From Neisseria perflava (GTDB lineage Bacteria; Pseudomonadota; Gammaproteobacteria; Burkholderiales; Neisseriaceae), in contig NZ_JALJYC010000023.1 in assembly GCF_024170405.1 (NCBI RefSeq), positions 1 through 45,897 on the forward strand: a stretch of DNA of 45,897 nt, given 5' to 3'. This document shows, one piece after another, positions 15,880-24,104 of this stretch (position 1 is the first letter of the stretch; each line of letters opens with the position of its first letter). The position numbers and the translations under genes are program-made. A model generated the notes under the pieces. It worked only from the letters and a program-made list of their open reading frames with translations. It was not told the origin of the DNA and ran no database searches.

Positions 15880-16107
15880 ATGAAAAAAACCGCCGCTCCC
15901 AAATCCTTTGAAGAAGCCGTCAAACGCCTTGAAACCCTGACCCAAGCCATGCAAAGCAGCGATATGCCGCTGGAAGAGGCGCTAGCCGCCTATCAGGAGG
16001 GCAACGAGCTGGTGCAATACTGCCAAACCAAGCTGGCGGAAGTGGAACAAAAGCTGCAAGTGTTGGACGGCGGCGAATTGAAGGAGCTGAATCTTGAGCA
16101 CGAATGA
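15880..16107 (+). CDS. xseB: exodeoxyribonuclease VII small subunit
   Basis: XseB is the small subunit of ExoVII, a single-strand DNA exonuclease whose large subunit XseA is encoded elsewhere. It has 75 residues, typical. Diagnostic blocks are SFEEAVKRLETLTQAMQS and MPLEEALAAYQEGNELVQYC, ending in a helical coil (KLAEVEQKLQVL). The start at 15880 gives the family N-terminus. It overlaps ispA by 14 nt, the classic xseB-ispA pair, which implies co-transcription and coupling. Confidence 0.93.
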   Translation: MKKTAAPKSFEEAVKRLETLTQAMQSSDMPLEEALAAYQEGNELVQYCQTKLAEVEQKLQVLDGGELKELNLEHE

Positions 16108-16987
16108 TTTGAAGGCGTGGCAGACCAAAGCCCAAGCGCAGACCGAGCTGGTGTTGGCGCGTTTATTGCCGTCTGAAAAACAAATTCCCGAAAAATTGCA
16201 CGAAGCCATGCGCTACGTGACCCTCGGCGGCGGCAAGCGTTTGCGTCCGCTGTTGGTGTTGGCCGCGTCCGAATTGGGCGAGGCCGATATTGCGGCGGTG
16301 GAGCAGGCAATGGGCGCGATTGAAATGGTGCACGTTTATTCGCTGGTGCACGACGACATGCCCGCGATGGACAACGACAGCCTGCGTCGTGGCAAGCCCA
16401 CCTGCCATGTGCAATACGACGAAGCCACCGCGCTTTTGACCGGCGACGCGCTGCAAACGCAGGCGTTTGAAGTCTTGAGCCGCCCGACCGGATTGCCCGC
16501 CGCGCGCCAGTTGAAAATGTTGTCGGTATTGGCGCAAGCCGGCGGCAGCCTCGGCATGGCGGGCGGGCAGGCGATTGACTTGGCCAATGTTGGCCAAGCC
16601 ATGACCCAAGCCGAATTGGAGCAGATGCACCGCTTGAAAACCGGCGCCCTTATCCGCGCCGCCGTGGTCTTAGGCACACTCGCCTGCCCCGATTTGGACG
16701 ATGCCGCCATCGCCCGCCTCGACGACTACGCCGCCAAACTCGGCCTCGCGTTCCAAGTCATCGACGACGTACTCGACTGCGAAGCCGATACCGCCACGCT
16801 GGGCAAAACCGCCGGTAAAGACGCCGACAACGACAAACCGACCTATGTCAAACTCATGGGCTTGGAAGCCGCCCGCGCTTACGCCGAAACGCTGGTGGCC
16901 GACGCCGTGGCCTTGTTGCAGCTGTTTGGCGACAAAGCCGCTCATTTACGCGGACTGGCGGAGTTTGTTACGGCGCGGAAGAATTGA
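16094..16987 (+). CDS. ispA: farnesyl diphosphate synthase (polyprenyl synthetase)
   Basis: IspA condenses isopentenyl diphosphate with dimethylallyl and geranyl diphosphate to make farnesyl diphosphate, precursor of quinone side chains and undecaprenyl phosphate. It has 297 residues. The first aspartate-rich motif is HDDMPAMDND, preceded by GGGKRLRPLL; the second is FQVIDDVLDCEAD, with the usual GKTAGKDADNDKPTYV after it. It overlaps xseB and shares its promoter; dxs, often the third gene, is not next to it here. Confidence 0.95.
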   Translation: MSTNDLKAWQTKAQAQTELVLARLLPSEKQIPEKLHEAMRYVTLGGGKRLRPLLVLAASELGEADIAAVEQAMGAIEMVHVYSLVHDDMPAMDNDSLRRGKPTCHVQYDEATALLTGDALQTQAFEVLSRPTGLPAARQLKMLSVLAQAGGSLGMAGGQAIDLANVGQAMTQAELEQMHRLKTGALIRAAVVLGTLACPDLDDAAIARLDDYAAKLGLAFQVIDDVLDCEADTATLGKTAGKDADNDKPTYVKLMGLEAARAYAETLVADAVALLQLFGDKAAHLRGLAEFVTARKN

Positions 16988-17008
16988 GTTACGCCAAAAA
17001 AGCGTAGG

Positions 17009-17025
17009 TTGGGATGAAATCCCAA
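17009..17025. repeat. short palindrome ttgggat-gaa-atcccaa
   Basis: A perfect 7-bp inverted repeat just after ispA, followed by a second, related motif (attgggttgactatccaacc). Similar short palindromes lie between other genes in this window (12602-12620, 22140-22156). It may act in termination. Confidence 0.4.
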
Positions 17026-17132
17026 CGAATGACTATTTGTTCAAATATTGGGTTGACTATCCAACCTGCCGTTTTACCGTCAGCGTTCAGGCCGTCTGAA
17101 ACCACATTCAGACGGCCTTGCTCAAACCGTGC

Positions 17133-17138
17133 TATAAT
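17133..17138 (+). promoter_or_regulatory. -10 box of rnpB
   Basis: A consensus TATAAT lies about 9 bases before the predicted 5' end of RNase P RNA. No convincing -35 hexamer is seen at 16-18 bp; a reverse DUS occupies that region. Confidence 0.55.
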
Positions 17139-17146
17139 CCGCCCCG

Positions 17147-17513
17147 CATACGGCTCAGACAGACAGTCGCCGCGCAGCGCGTAATGCCTGCGGGGAGGAA
17201 AGTCCGGGCTCCAAAGAGCAGAATGCCGGCTAACGGCCGGGCGCGGTAACGCGACGGAAAGTGGAGCAGAGAGCAGAACCGCCGATGGTTTCCTTCGGGG
17301 AACACAGGTAAGGGTGAAAAGGTGCGGTAAGAGCGCACCGTGCACTTGGTAACAAGGCGCAGCAGGCTAAACCCCATTCGGAGCAAGACCAAACAGAACG
17401 CATTGACGCGGCTCGCCGAGCGTTCGGGTAGGTTGCTGGAGCCTGTCAGCAATGGCAGGCCTAGAGGAATGACTGTCCGACGACAGAACCCGGCTTATCG
17501 TTTGAACCGTGTG
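17147..17513 (+). ncRNA. rnpB: RNase P RNA (bacterial class A)
   Basis: This is the catalytic RNA that trims the 5' leaders of tRNA precursors. Conserved blocks are present in order: agacagtcgcc, ggggaggaaagtccgggctcc, cagagagcagaaccgccgatgg, acaggtaagggtgaaaaggtgcgg, aagagcgcaccg, ggagcaagaccaaa, cctagaggaatgactgtcc and acagaacccggctta. The ends are placed by pairing of the P1 stem (catacggctca near 17147 with tttgaaccgtgtg near 17511), so they are approximate to a few bases. A very strong terminator follows. Confidence 0.95.
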
Positions 17514-17526
17514 CCCGAATAGAAAA

Positions 17527-17565
17527 CAATGCCGTCTGAAAATCACTGATTTTCAGACGGCATTG
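17527..17565. terminator. 18-bp DUS terminator after rnpB
   Basis: caatgccgtctgaaaatc pairs perfectly with gattttcagacggcattg around a 3-nt loop, followed by tttta. It serves rnpB and, on the other strand, the convergent permease. Confidence 0.9.
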
Positions 17566-17581
17566 TTTTATACGGATACGG

Positions 17582-19012
17582 TTAACCGTTTAAGCTGGCT
17601 ACAAACTGATTTACCGCCGGTACTGCCAACACCGCCAACAGCAGCAGAATCACTTTTTCATAGCCGTTCAAGCGCAAGCTGCCGTGGTGTTTGTATTGCG
17701 AATAAAGATACAGCAACACGCCCGGCAGATACAGCAACACGGAAAACAGCAGGTATTCCGTGCCCGCCGCATACACAATCCACAGCGCGTACAGCGTGGC
17801 AATCAGGCCGATGAATTTGTATTTGAAAGACAAATTTTGCTCAAATGACAGTTTCAGCAGATATGCGCCAATCAGTAAATATGGCACTAAAATCATGGAG
17901 GTGGAAATCAAGAGCAGCGCTTCGTAGCTGTTGCCGGTCTGCCAAACCAAAAACAGACAGAGCTGCACCGTCAGCGTGGTAAACAGCAGCGAGCCGTGCG
18001 GCACTTCGTTTTTGTTCAGCTTGATAAACGAGGCGGGGAACGCGCCGTTTTTCGCGCCCATATGCGGGATTTCGGTGGCGTAGAGCGTCCAGCTCAAATA
18101 AGACGACACCACCGACACAATCAGACACACGCTAATCAATACCTTTCCCCAGCCGCCGACCATATACGCCAGCACGCCCGCCATTGACGGATTGGACATG
18201 GCGGCAATTTCCGAGCGCGGCAGAATGCCCTGCGCCAACAGCGTAATCGCCACATACAGCGCCAGCGTAATGGATGCGCCGATGACCGTGGCGCGGCCGA
18301 CATCGGCGCGGCTTTTGGCGTGTTTGGATAACACCGCCGCGCCTTCAATACCGGTAAATACCCACAGCGTAATCAGCATGGTGTTTTTTACCTGGCTCAA
18401 AATGCCTGCGTCGGGGTTTTCCGGCGTAGCCAAACTCGCGCCCGTCCAGTCGCCCATAAACACATCGCTTTTGAAAAAATAAGCCGCCAAGCCGATAAAC
18501 AAAACCAGCGGAAACACTTTGACAAACGTCGCCACCAAGTTCACGCCCGCCGCTTCTTTGATGCCGCGTGCCACCAGCCAGTAAATCAGCCAAGCCACTG
18601 CTGATTCGCCGAGAAAGGCGGCAAAAGTGTTGCCCTTACCGAAAATCACCGCGTCGGGCGTGTCGGTAAACGTGCCGACGGCTTCAAACGCCACCACCAG
18701 ATAGCCGACAATGCCGATGGTGGTACACAGCCAATAGCCCCACGCGGAGAAAAAGCCCATCAGGTCGCCGAAACCGGCGCGGGCGTAGGTGTAAATGCCG
18801 CCGTCAAGCTCGGGGCGCAGGCGGGCGAGGCAGGCGAAGGAAATGCCGAGGAAGATAATGCCGACGCCGGTAATCAGCCAGCCGATAAGCAGGGCTTGCG
18901 AACCGGCCACCGCCGCCATGTTTTGCGGCAGGCTGAAAATGCCCGAGCCGATCATGGAGCTGATGACCAGCGCCGTCAGCGCGGCCAGCCCGATTTGGGA
19001 TTTGGAAGACAT
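17582..19012 (-). CDS. basic amino acid/polyamine antiporter (ArcD-type, APC superfamily)
   Basis: This 476-residue inner-membrane transporter has about 12 hydrophobic helices. The N-terminus carries the APC signature SSMIGSGIFSLPQNMAAVAG and the ArcD/YdgI-type block ELDGGIYTYARAGFGDLMGF with SAWGYW. This points to arginine/ornithine or related exchange. The start at 19012 (MSSKSQIG) follows AGAGAACA; the open frame runs to 19084 but that extension is not family-like. It is divergent from the cyd operon. No arc catabolic genes are adjacent, so the actual substrate pair is uncertain. Confidence 0.85.
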   Translation of the reverse strand: MSSKSQIGLAALTALVISSMIGSGIFSLPQNMAAVAGSQALLIGWLITGVGIIFLGISFACLARLRPELDGGIYTYARAGFGDLMGFFSAWGYWLCTTIGIVGYLVVAFEAVGTFTDTPDAVIFGKGNTFAAFLGESAVAWLIYWLVARGIKEAAGVNLVATFVKVFPLVLFIGLAAYFFKSDVFMGDWTGASLATPENPDAGILSQVKNTMLITLWVFTGIEGAAVLSKHAKSRADVGRATVIGASITLALYVAITLLAQGILPRSEIAAMSNPSMAGVLAYMVGGWGKVLISVCLIVSVVSSYLSWTLYATEIPHMGAKNGAFPASFIKLNKNEVPHGSLLFTTLTVQLCLFLVWQTGNSYEALLLISTSMILVPYLLIGAYLLKLSFEQNLSFKYKFIGLIATLYALWIVYAAGTEYLLFSVLLYLPGVLLYLYSQYKHHGSLRLNGYEKVILLLLAVLAVPAVNQFVASLNG

Positions 19013-19180
19013 AAAGTGTTCTCTTATTTTAAAAGGTGGGGAAGAAGAAAAAATCGGATTATAAAACAAAGGCCGTCTGAACATGCAGTTTCTATATATT
19101 CAGACGGCCTTTGCGGGTAAAAAGGGTTTGGGTGGAGGAGGGGAGGGTAGGTAGGCCGTCTGCAAAATATTGCACGACCG

Positions 19181-19209
19181 TTGACGTGTGTTTTATTCTG
19201 GAATAATAT
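19181..19209 (+). promoter_or_regulatory. candidate promoter of the cyd operon
   Basis: TTGACG (19181-19186) and TAATAT (19204-19209) are separated by exactly 17 bp. It would give a leader of about 225 nt before cydA. The -35 matches 5 of 6 and the -10 matches 4 of 6. Confidence 0.45.
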
Positions 19210-19227
19210 TCTAATACAATTATTATT

Positions 19228-19241
19228 TTGAATTAATACAA
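19228..19241 (+). promoter_or_regulatory. weak FNR-like box upstream of cydA
   Basis: TTGAATTAATACAA matches the FNR consensus TTGAT-N4-ATCAA at 7 of 10 positions. It lies about 20 bases after the -10 box at 19204, so it would more easily repress than activate that promoter. Tentative. Confidence 0.2.
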
Positions 19242-19440
19242 AATATGGGATGTAGCCATTTTCAGACGGCCTTGGCCGCTATGCCTATCGGGTTTTACAG
19301 GCATTCCTTTTCCCTATCGTGCGTTAAAAGCGTAAAATAGCGGAAATTTAAAAAACCGGCTGTGTGGTCGAAGCTGTTTTTCTTATGAAAACAACGGCTT
19401 CGCATACGGCTTTCACACCAACATCAGGAGTTTCACCAAA

Positions 19441-20985
19441 ATGGATGTCGTCGATTTATCCCGCCTCCAGTTTGCCGTGACCGTTCTGTATCACTTCCTG
19501 TTTGTGCCCTTTACCTTGGGCATGTGCTGGATACTGGTGATTATGGAATCGGTTTATGTCATGACCGGCAAACAAATCTATAAGGACATGACCCAATTCT
19601 GGGGCAAACTGTTCGGTATCAACTTTGCGCTGGGCGTGACCACCGGCCTGACCATGGAGTTCCAATTCGGTACCAACTGGTCGTATTACTCGCAATATGT
19701 GGGCGATATTTTCGGTGCGCCGCTGGCGATTGAAGGTCTGTTAGCCTTCTTCTTGGAAGCCACGTTTGTCGGCCTGTTTTTCTTCGGCTGGAACAAACTC
19801 TCCCGCCGCCAACACTTGGTCGTCACCATTCTGACCGCTTTGGGTACCAACCTGTCGGCCTTGTGGATTCTCGTCGCCAACGGCTGGATGCAAGACCCGC
19901 TGGGGGCGTCGTTCAACTACGAAACCATGCGCATGGAAATGCACAGCTTTGCCGAAGTGGTGTTTAATCCGATTGCGCAAAACAAATTCGTGCATACCGT
20001 TTCCGCCGGTTATACCTGCGCCTCGGTGTTTGTGTTGGCGGTATCGAGCTGGTATATCTTGCGCAAGCAGGATATGGAATTTGCCAAAAAAAGTTTCCGC
20101 ATTGCCGCCGCTTTCGGCTTGGCTTCGATTCTTTCTACGCTGGTGTTGGGTGACGAATCCGGTTACAGCGCCGGCGAAGCGCAACACATGAAATTGGCCG
20201 CCATTGAGGGAACATGGGAAACCGAACCCGCGCCTGCGCCGTTTAACGTGATTGCCTTCCCCAACCAAAAGGAAATGAAAAACGATTTTGCCATCGAGAT
20301 TCCCTTTGTCGGCGGCATTATGAACACCCGTTCGTTTGACAAGCAAGTGCCGGGCATACGCGAATTGGTGGCGGAAAACCGCCAACGTATCGAGAGCGGC
20401 GCCAAAGCCGTGACTTCGTTGGAAGCGCTGCGCCAAAACCGCAACGACAAAGACGCGCTGGCCGTGTTTGAAGCGCACAAAGCCGATTTGGGCTTCGGCC
20501 TGCTGCTGGAAAAATACACGCCCGACGTAGGCAAAGCCACGCCGCAGATGATGGACCAGGCGGCTTTGGATACCGTCCCCGAAGTAGCGCCGCTGTTTTG
20601 GATTTTCCGCGTGATGGTCGGCTGCGGCGTGATTATGCTGGGCTTGTTTATTTGGGCGATGTGGTCTTCCGTGAAAAACAATTTCACCCAAAAACCGCTG
20701 CTGCTCAAAGCCGCGATTGTGTGCCTGCCGTTGCCGTGGATTGCGATTGAATCGGGTTGGTTTGTGGCCGAATACGGCCGCCAGCCGTGGACGATTTACG
20801 GCGTCTTGCCGACGCATGTTTCCGCTTCTACCTTGTCGGCTTCGTCTTTGTGGTGGTCGTTGAGCGGCTTTATCGCCCTCTATACCGTATTGCTGATTGT
20901 CGAAGTGTACCTGATGCAGAAATACGCGCGTCAGGGCCCGGGCAGTCTGGGTACCGGCCGTTATCAAAACGAATCCGCACACTAG
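19441..20985 (+). CDS. cydA: cytochrome bd ubiquinol oxidase subunit I
   Basis: CydA is the haem-bearing subunit of the bd quinol oxidase in the inner membrane, which reduces oxygen at high affinity without pumping protons. It has 514 residues. Haem ligands line up as His18, His185 and Met392. The quinol loop carries Lys251 and Glu256 (KLAAIEGTWETE) and the loop is long, as in E. coli-type CydA rather than short-loop CIO forms. GRQPW is present near residue 445. A clean operon cydA-cydB-cydX-cydD-cydC follows. Confidence 0.97.
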   Translation: MDVVDLSRLQFAVTVLYHFLFVPFTLGMCWILVIMESVYVMTGKQIYKDMTQFWGKLFGINFALGVTTGLTMEFQFGTNWSYYSQYVGDIFGAPLAIEGLLAFFLEATFVGLFFFGWNKLSRRQHLVVTILTALGTNLSALWILVANGWMQDPLGASFNYETMRMEMHSFAEVVFNPIAQNKFVHTVSAGYTCASVFVLAVSSWYILRKQDMEFAKKSFRIAAAFGLASILSTLVLGDESGYSAGEAQHMKLAAIEGTWETEPAPAPFNVIAFPNQKEMKNDFAIEIPFVGGIMNTRSFDKQVPGIRELVAENRQRIESGAKAVTSLEALRQNRNDKDALAVFEAHKADLGFGLLLEKYTPDVGKATPQMMDQAALDTVPEVAPLFWIFRVMVGCGVIMLGLFIWAMWSSVKNNFTQKPLLLKAAIVCLPLPWIAIESGWFVAEYGRQPWTIYGVLPTHVSASTLSASSLWWSLSGFIALYTVLLIVEVYLMQKYARQGPGSLGTGRYQNESAH

Positions 20986-20994
20986 GAGCGCAAC

Positions 20995-22128
20995 ATGGAT
21001 TATGAATTTTTCAAAGTGATGTGGTGGCTGTTTATTGCCGTGCTGTTAATCGGCTTCGCCGTGATGGACGGTCACGACATGGGTATCGGCATGATGTTGC
21101 CGTTTGTGGGTAAAAACGACGTCGAGCGCCGTGTGATTGTTAATTCCATCGGCGCCCACTGGGAGGGCAATCAGGTTTGGCTGGTGGCCGGCGCCGGTTC
21201 GATTTTCGCCGCATGGCCGATGGTGTACGCCACCGCCTTTTCCGGCTTTTATTGGGCGATGTTGGCGGTATTGTGGGCGATGTTTTTCCGCCCCGTCGGT
21301 TTCAAATACCGCAGCATGGTATCCAACCCGACTTGGCGCAATACTTGGGACTGGGGCTTGTTTGTCGGCTCGTTTGTGCCCGCGCTGATTTTTGGCGTGG
21401 CCTTCGGCAACCTGCTTTTGGGTGTGCCGTTCCATTTCGACAACAACCTGTATTCCTACTACACCGGCTCGTTTTGGGCGCTGCTCAACCCGTTTGCCTT
21501 ATTGTGCGGTCTGGTGTCTGTATTTATGATGTTGGCGCACGGCGGCCTGTATCTGGCGCACCGCACCGAAGGCGTGATTCGCGAGCGCTCGCTTAAAGTG
21601 ATGACCGTAGCGGCTGTGATAACGCTGGTATTGTTTACCGCCGCCGGTTTTTGGGTGGCCGGTATCGACGGCTACCGCATTACCAGCGTGATTGATACCA
21701 ACGGCTTCCCTGATGTCTTGGGCAAAACCGTGGAGCTGGCCAAAGGCGCGTGGTTGGATAATTTCCGTGCCGAACCTGCTTTGTGGGCAGTACCGGCAGC
21801 CGCCTACGTCGGCCTGCTGCTGGCGGTATGGATGGCGCGTATGGGCAAAACCTTTACCGCATTCTGGTTTTCCGCCATCGGTTTGGGCGGTATTGCGGCC
21901 ACGGCGGGTGTGGCGATGTTCCCGTTTATCATGCCCTCCAGCAGCATGCCCGCTTCCAGCTTAACCGTCTGGGACGGCACTTCCAGCCACTTTACGCTGA
22001 TTGTGATGACCTTTGTGGTATGCATCCTGCTGCCGATTATCGTGATTTACACCTCATGGGCATTCCGCGTCATGCGCGGCAAAGTGACCGCCGAGTATAT
22101 CCGCGAAAACGACCATACGCTGTATTAA
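20995..22128 (+). CDS. cydB: cytochrome bd ubiquinol oxidase subunit II
   Basis: CydB is the second large membrane subunit of the bd oxidase and stabilises the haems in CydA. It has 377 residues, matching E. coli. It starts MDYEFFKVMWWLFIAVLLIGFAV. Family blocks include DGHDMGIGMMLPFVGKNDVERRV, GAHWEGNQVWLV and PFIMPSSSMPASSLTVWD. GGAGCG precedes its start, 9 bp after the cydA stop, so it is translated from the same mRNA. Confidence 0.97.
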   Translation: MDYEFFKVMWWLFIAVLLIGFAVMDGHDMGIGMMLPFVGKNDVERRVIVNSIGAHWEGNQVWLVAGAGSIFAAWPMVYATAFSGFYWAMLAVLWAMFFRPVGFKYRSMVSNPTWRNTWDWGLFVGSFVPALIFGVAFGNLLLGVPFHFDNNLYSYYTGSFWALLNPFALLCGLVSVFMMLAHGGLYLAHRTEGVIRERSLKVMTVAAVITLVLFTAAGFWVAGIDGYRITSVIDTNGFPDVLGKTVELAKGAWLDNFRAEPALWAVPAAAYVGLLLAVWMARMGKTFTAFWFSAIGLGGIAATAGVAMFPFIMPSSSMPASSLTVWDGTSSHFTLIVMTFVVCILLPIIVIYTSWAFRVMRGKVTAEYIRENDHTLY

Positions 22129-22139
22129 GCAGCCGCTAG

Positions 22140-22156
22140 GGTGGGTGCAACCCGCC
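22140..22156. repeat. short palindromic motif gtgggt-gc-aacccgcc
   Basis: An inverted repeat in the 112-bp cydB-cydX gap. A related motif (gtgggtttttaacccgcc) is at 12602-12620 and a degenerate one near 10326-10346. Reverse and forward DUS follow at about 22181 and 22214. Confidence 0.4.
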
Positions 22157-22240
22157 TTACACAATCAGATTAAAACATTATTTTTCAGACGGCCTCTCCT
22201 GTTTCCAAAGCAAAGGCCGTCTGAAAACAAGGAGTCAACA

Positions 22241-22372
22241 ATGTGGTATTTTGCATGGGTTTTGGGCTTGGGCTTTGCCGTTTTGCTCGCCGTCGTCAAT
22301 GCGATGTGGGGCGAGTTTGAGGAAGAACGCGCCGCCAGCCTCAAGGCTAAGGCGCAACAGGCCGAGTCGTAA
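22241..22372 (+). CDS. cydX: small subunit of cytochrome bd oxidase (CydX/YbgT-like)
   Basis: This 43-residue protein starts MWYFAWVLGLGFAVLLAVVNAMW, one membrane helix with the conserved N-terminal Trp-Tyr of CydX, followed by an acidic then basic tail. CydX stabilises the haem-containing oxidase complex. AAGGAG sits 7 bases before the ATG. It lies 112 bp after cydB and 1 bp before cydD. A hairpin-forming pair of DUS lies between cydB and cydX, so expression of the downstream part could be partly separate. Confidence 0.88.
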   Translation: MWYFAWVLGLGFAVLLAVVNAMWGEFEEERAASLKAKAQQAES

Positions 22373-22373
22373 G

Positions 22374-24104
22374 ATGAAACGGCAGATTCTGCCCCATAAA
22401 AAGCTGCTGGCGCAATGGGTGAAACCCGTGCGCCGGCGGCTGCAATTAAGCTGGCTGCTCGCATTCGCGGCAGCCGTTTTGTTTGTGGCGCAGTCTTACG
22501 CGCTCGCGCAGCTTTTCGGCGCATGGCTGCAACAAGGCTTTGCCCGCCAGCCTTTGGATATGAATCTTTTGGCGCACTGGCTGCCCGTGTTGCTGGGCTG
22601 CTGGCTGCTGCGCCCGCTGTTGAACCTGCTGCGCGACAATGTGGCGTTTGGCGCAGCCTTAAGCGTGAAACGCCAAGTGCGCCACAGTCTGTTAAACGGT
22701 TTGGCGCATTTGGGCGGCGGCCGCCACCGCTACGGCAGCGACGGCGAACTGAGCAGCCGCCTGACCGACCAAATTGATGCACTGGAAGGCTTTGTCAGCC
22801 GCTATTCGGTGCGGAAACTCACCGCCGTGACCACGCCGCTGTTGCTGCTCATTGCCGCCGCCACGCAGAGCCTGCTGGTGGCGGGGATTTTTGTGGTTAC
22901 CTTTCCGCTGTTAGTCGTGTTTATGATTGTCATCGGCCACCTCACCGCCCGCCAAAGCGCGGCGCAGCTGGGCGCATTGGCGCAGTTGAGCGGGCGTTTT
23001 CTCGATTGGGTGCGCGGTATGCCCACCCTGCAACGCCTGCAGGCCGACACGCTGGCGGCGGACGACATCGGCCGCAGTGCCGAGCAATACCGCCGCCGCA
23101 CCATGAAGGTGTTGCACATCGCCTTTCTTAACAATGCCGTATTGGAGCTGATGGCTTCGGTATCCATCGCGCTGGTGGCGGTGTACCTCGGTTTCGGGCT
23201 GCTCGGCATTCTTCCGTGGGCAAAAAACACCATCCCCGTCGATTTTACCGCCGCGCTGTTCTTGCTGCTGCTCGCGCCTGAGTTTTACGCGCCTATGCGC
23301 CAGCTCGGGGCGGATTACCACGCCAAAGCGCAGGCTGAAGGCGCGGCGGAACAGCTCTTGCCCTTGTGGAACGCCATCGCCGAAGCCCAAGCAAGGCCGT
23401 CTGAAAAAACTACGTTTTTACAAATAGATAGTCATACGCCGCCTGCGATTTCGATGAGCAATATCTGTATTCGCGGAGAACAAGGGCGTATGCGCGTCAG
23501 CGGTTTTTCCGCCGACATCGCCGCCGCCACGCGGGTGGCGCTGGCGGGGCAGAGCGGCAGCGGCAAATCCAGCCTGTTGCAGATGCTGTTGGGCTTTGCC
23601 GCCTATGAAGGCCGTCTGAAAATTGACGATACCGATTTTGTCGCGCTGGATAAAACCGCATGGCAGCAGCAGGTCGGCTATCTAGCGCAAAGCGCGGCGT
23701 TTCTGCCTGCCACGATTGCGGAAAACCTGCGTTTGGCCAAAGCCGACGCAAGCGATGCGGAATTGACGGAAGTGTTGCAGGCGGTGGAACTGTGGCCACT
23801 GGTGTCGCGTCTGCCGCAAGGCCTCGACACGCCCTTGGGCGAACACGGGCGCGGCTTGTCGGGCGGACAGCTGCAACGGCTGGCCGTGGCGCAGCTTTTA
23901 TTGCGCCCTGCCGGACTGTGGCTGCTGGACGAACCGGCCGAACACCTCGACCCCGACACCGCCGCGCGTCTGAACGCCTTATTGGAAAGCCTCAGCCGGG
24001 GCAAAACCGTGATTTGGGTCAGCCACCATGCCGACGAGCTGCCGTGGCTGGATAAAGTCATTGTCATGCCGTCCGCAACACAGGGAGCGCACTATGCCGT
24101 CTGA
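22374..24104 (+). CDS. cydD: CydD subunit of the CydDC ABC exporter
   Basis: CydDC is a heterodimeric inner-membrane ABC exporter of cysteine and glutathione and is needed to assemble cytochrome bd. CydD here has 576 residues. The start is 22374 (MKRQILPHKK), one base after the cydX stop, because earlier frames overlap cydX. The membrane domain runs to about residue 340. The ATPase domain has Walker A GQSGSGKSS, LSGGQLQR and Walker B LWLLDEPAEHLD. The last 11 nt overlap cydC. Confidence 0.93.
   Translation: MKRQILPHKKLLAQWVKPVRRRLQLSWLLAFAAAVLFVAQSYALAQLFGAWLQQGFARQPLDMNLLAHWLPVLLGCWLLRPLLNLLRDNVAFGAALSVKRQVRHSLLNGLAHLGGGRHRYGSDGELSSRLTDQIDALEGFVSRYSVRKLTAVTTPLLLLIAAATQSLLVAGIFVVTFPLLVVFMIVIGHLTARQSAAQLGALAQLSGRFLDWVRGMPTLQRLQADTLAADDIGRSAEQYRRRTMKVLHIAFLNNAVLELMASVSIALVAVYLGFGLLGILPWAKNTIPVDFTAALFLLLLAPEFYAPMRQLGADYHAKAQAEGAAEQLLPLWNAIAEAQARPSEKTTFLQIDSHTPPAISMSNICIRGEQGRMRVSGFSADIAAATRVALAGQSGSGKSSLLQMLLGFAAYEGRLKIDDTDFVALDKTAWQQQVGYLAQSAAFLPATIAENLRLAKADASDAELTEVLQAVELWPLVSRLPQGLDTPLGEHGRGLSGGQLQRLAVAQLLLRPAGLWLLDEPAEHLDPDTAARLNALLESLSRGKTVIWVSHHADELPWLDKVIVMPSATQGAHYAV

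Larger units (their letters stand above)
19013..19440. other. intergenic region between the antiporter and cydA
   Basis: These 428 bp hold an inverted DUS pair (19068-19081 and 19099-19112), a degenerate DUS near 19154 (one base changed), and another reverse DUS near 19261. Between them is an AT-rich stretch (19190-19250) that holds the best cydA promoter candidate. No open reading frame of interest is seen. Confidence 0.6.

Noticed and set aside
17147..17513. Short ORFs on both strands inside the RNase P RNA
   Set aside because: The conserved structural RNA explains the sequence; the ORFs have no coding features.
19741..20982. 413-residue frame opposite cydA
   Set aside because: CydA is unambiguous; the antisense frame is Arg/His/Gln-rich with no domain and no ribosome-binding site.
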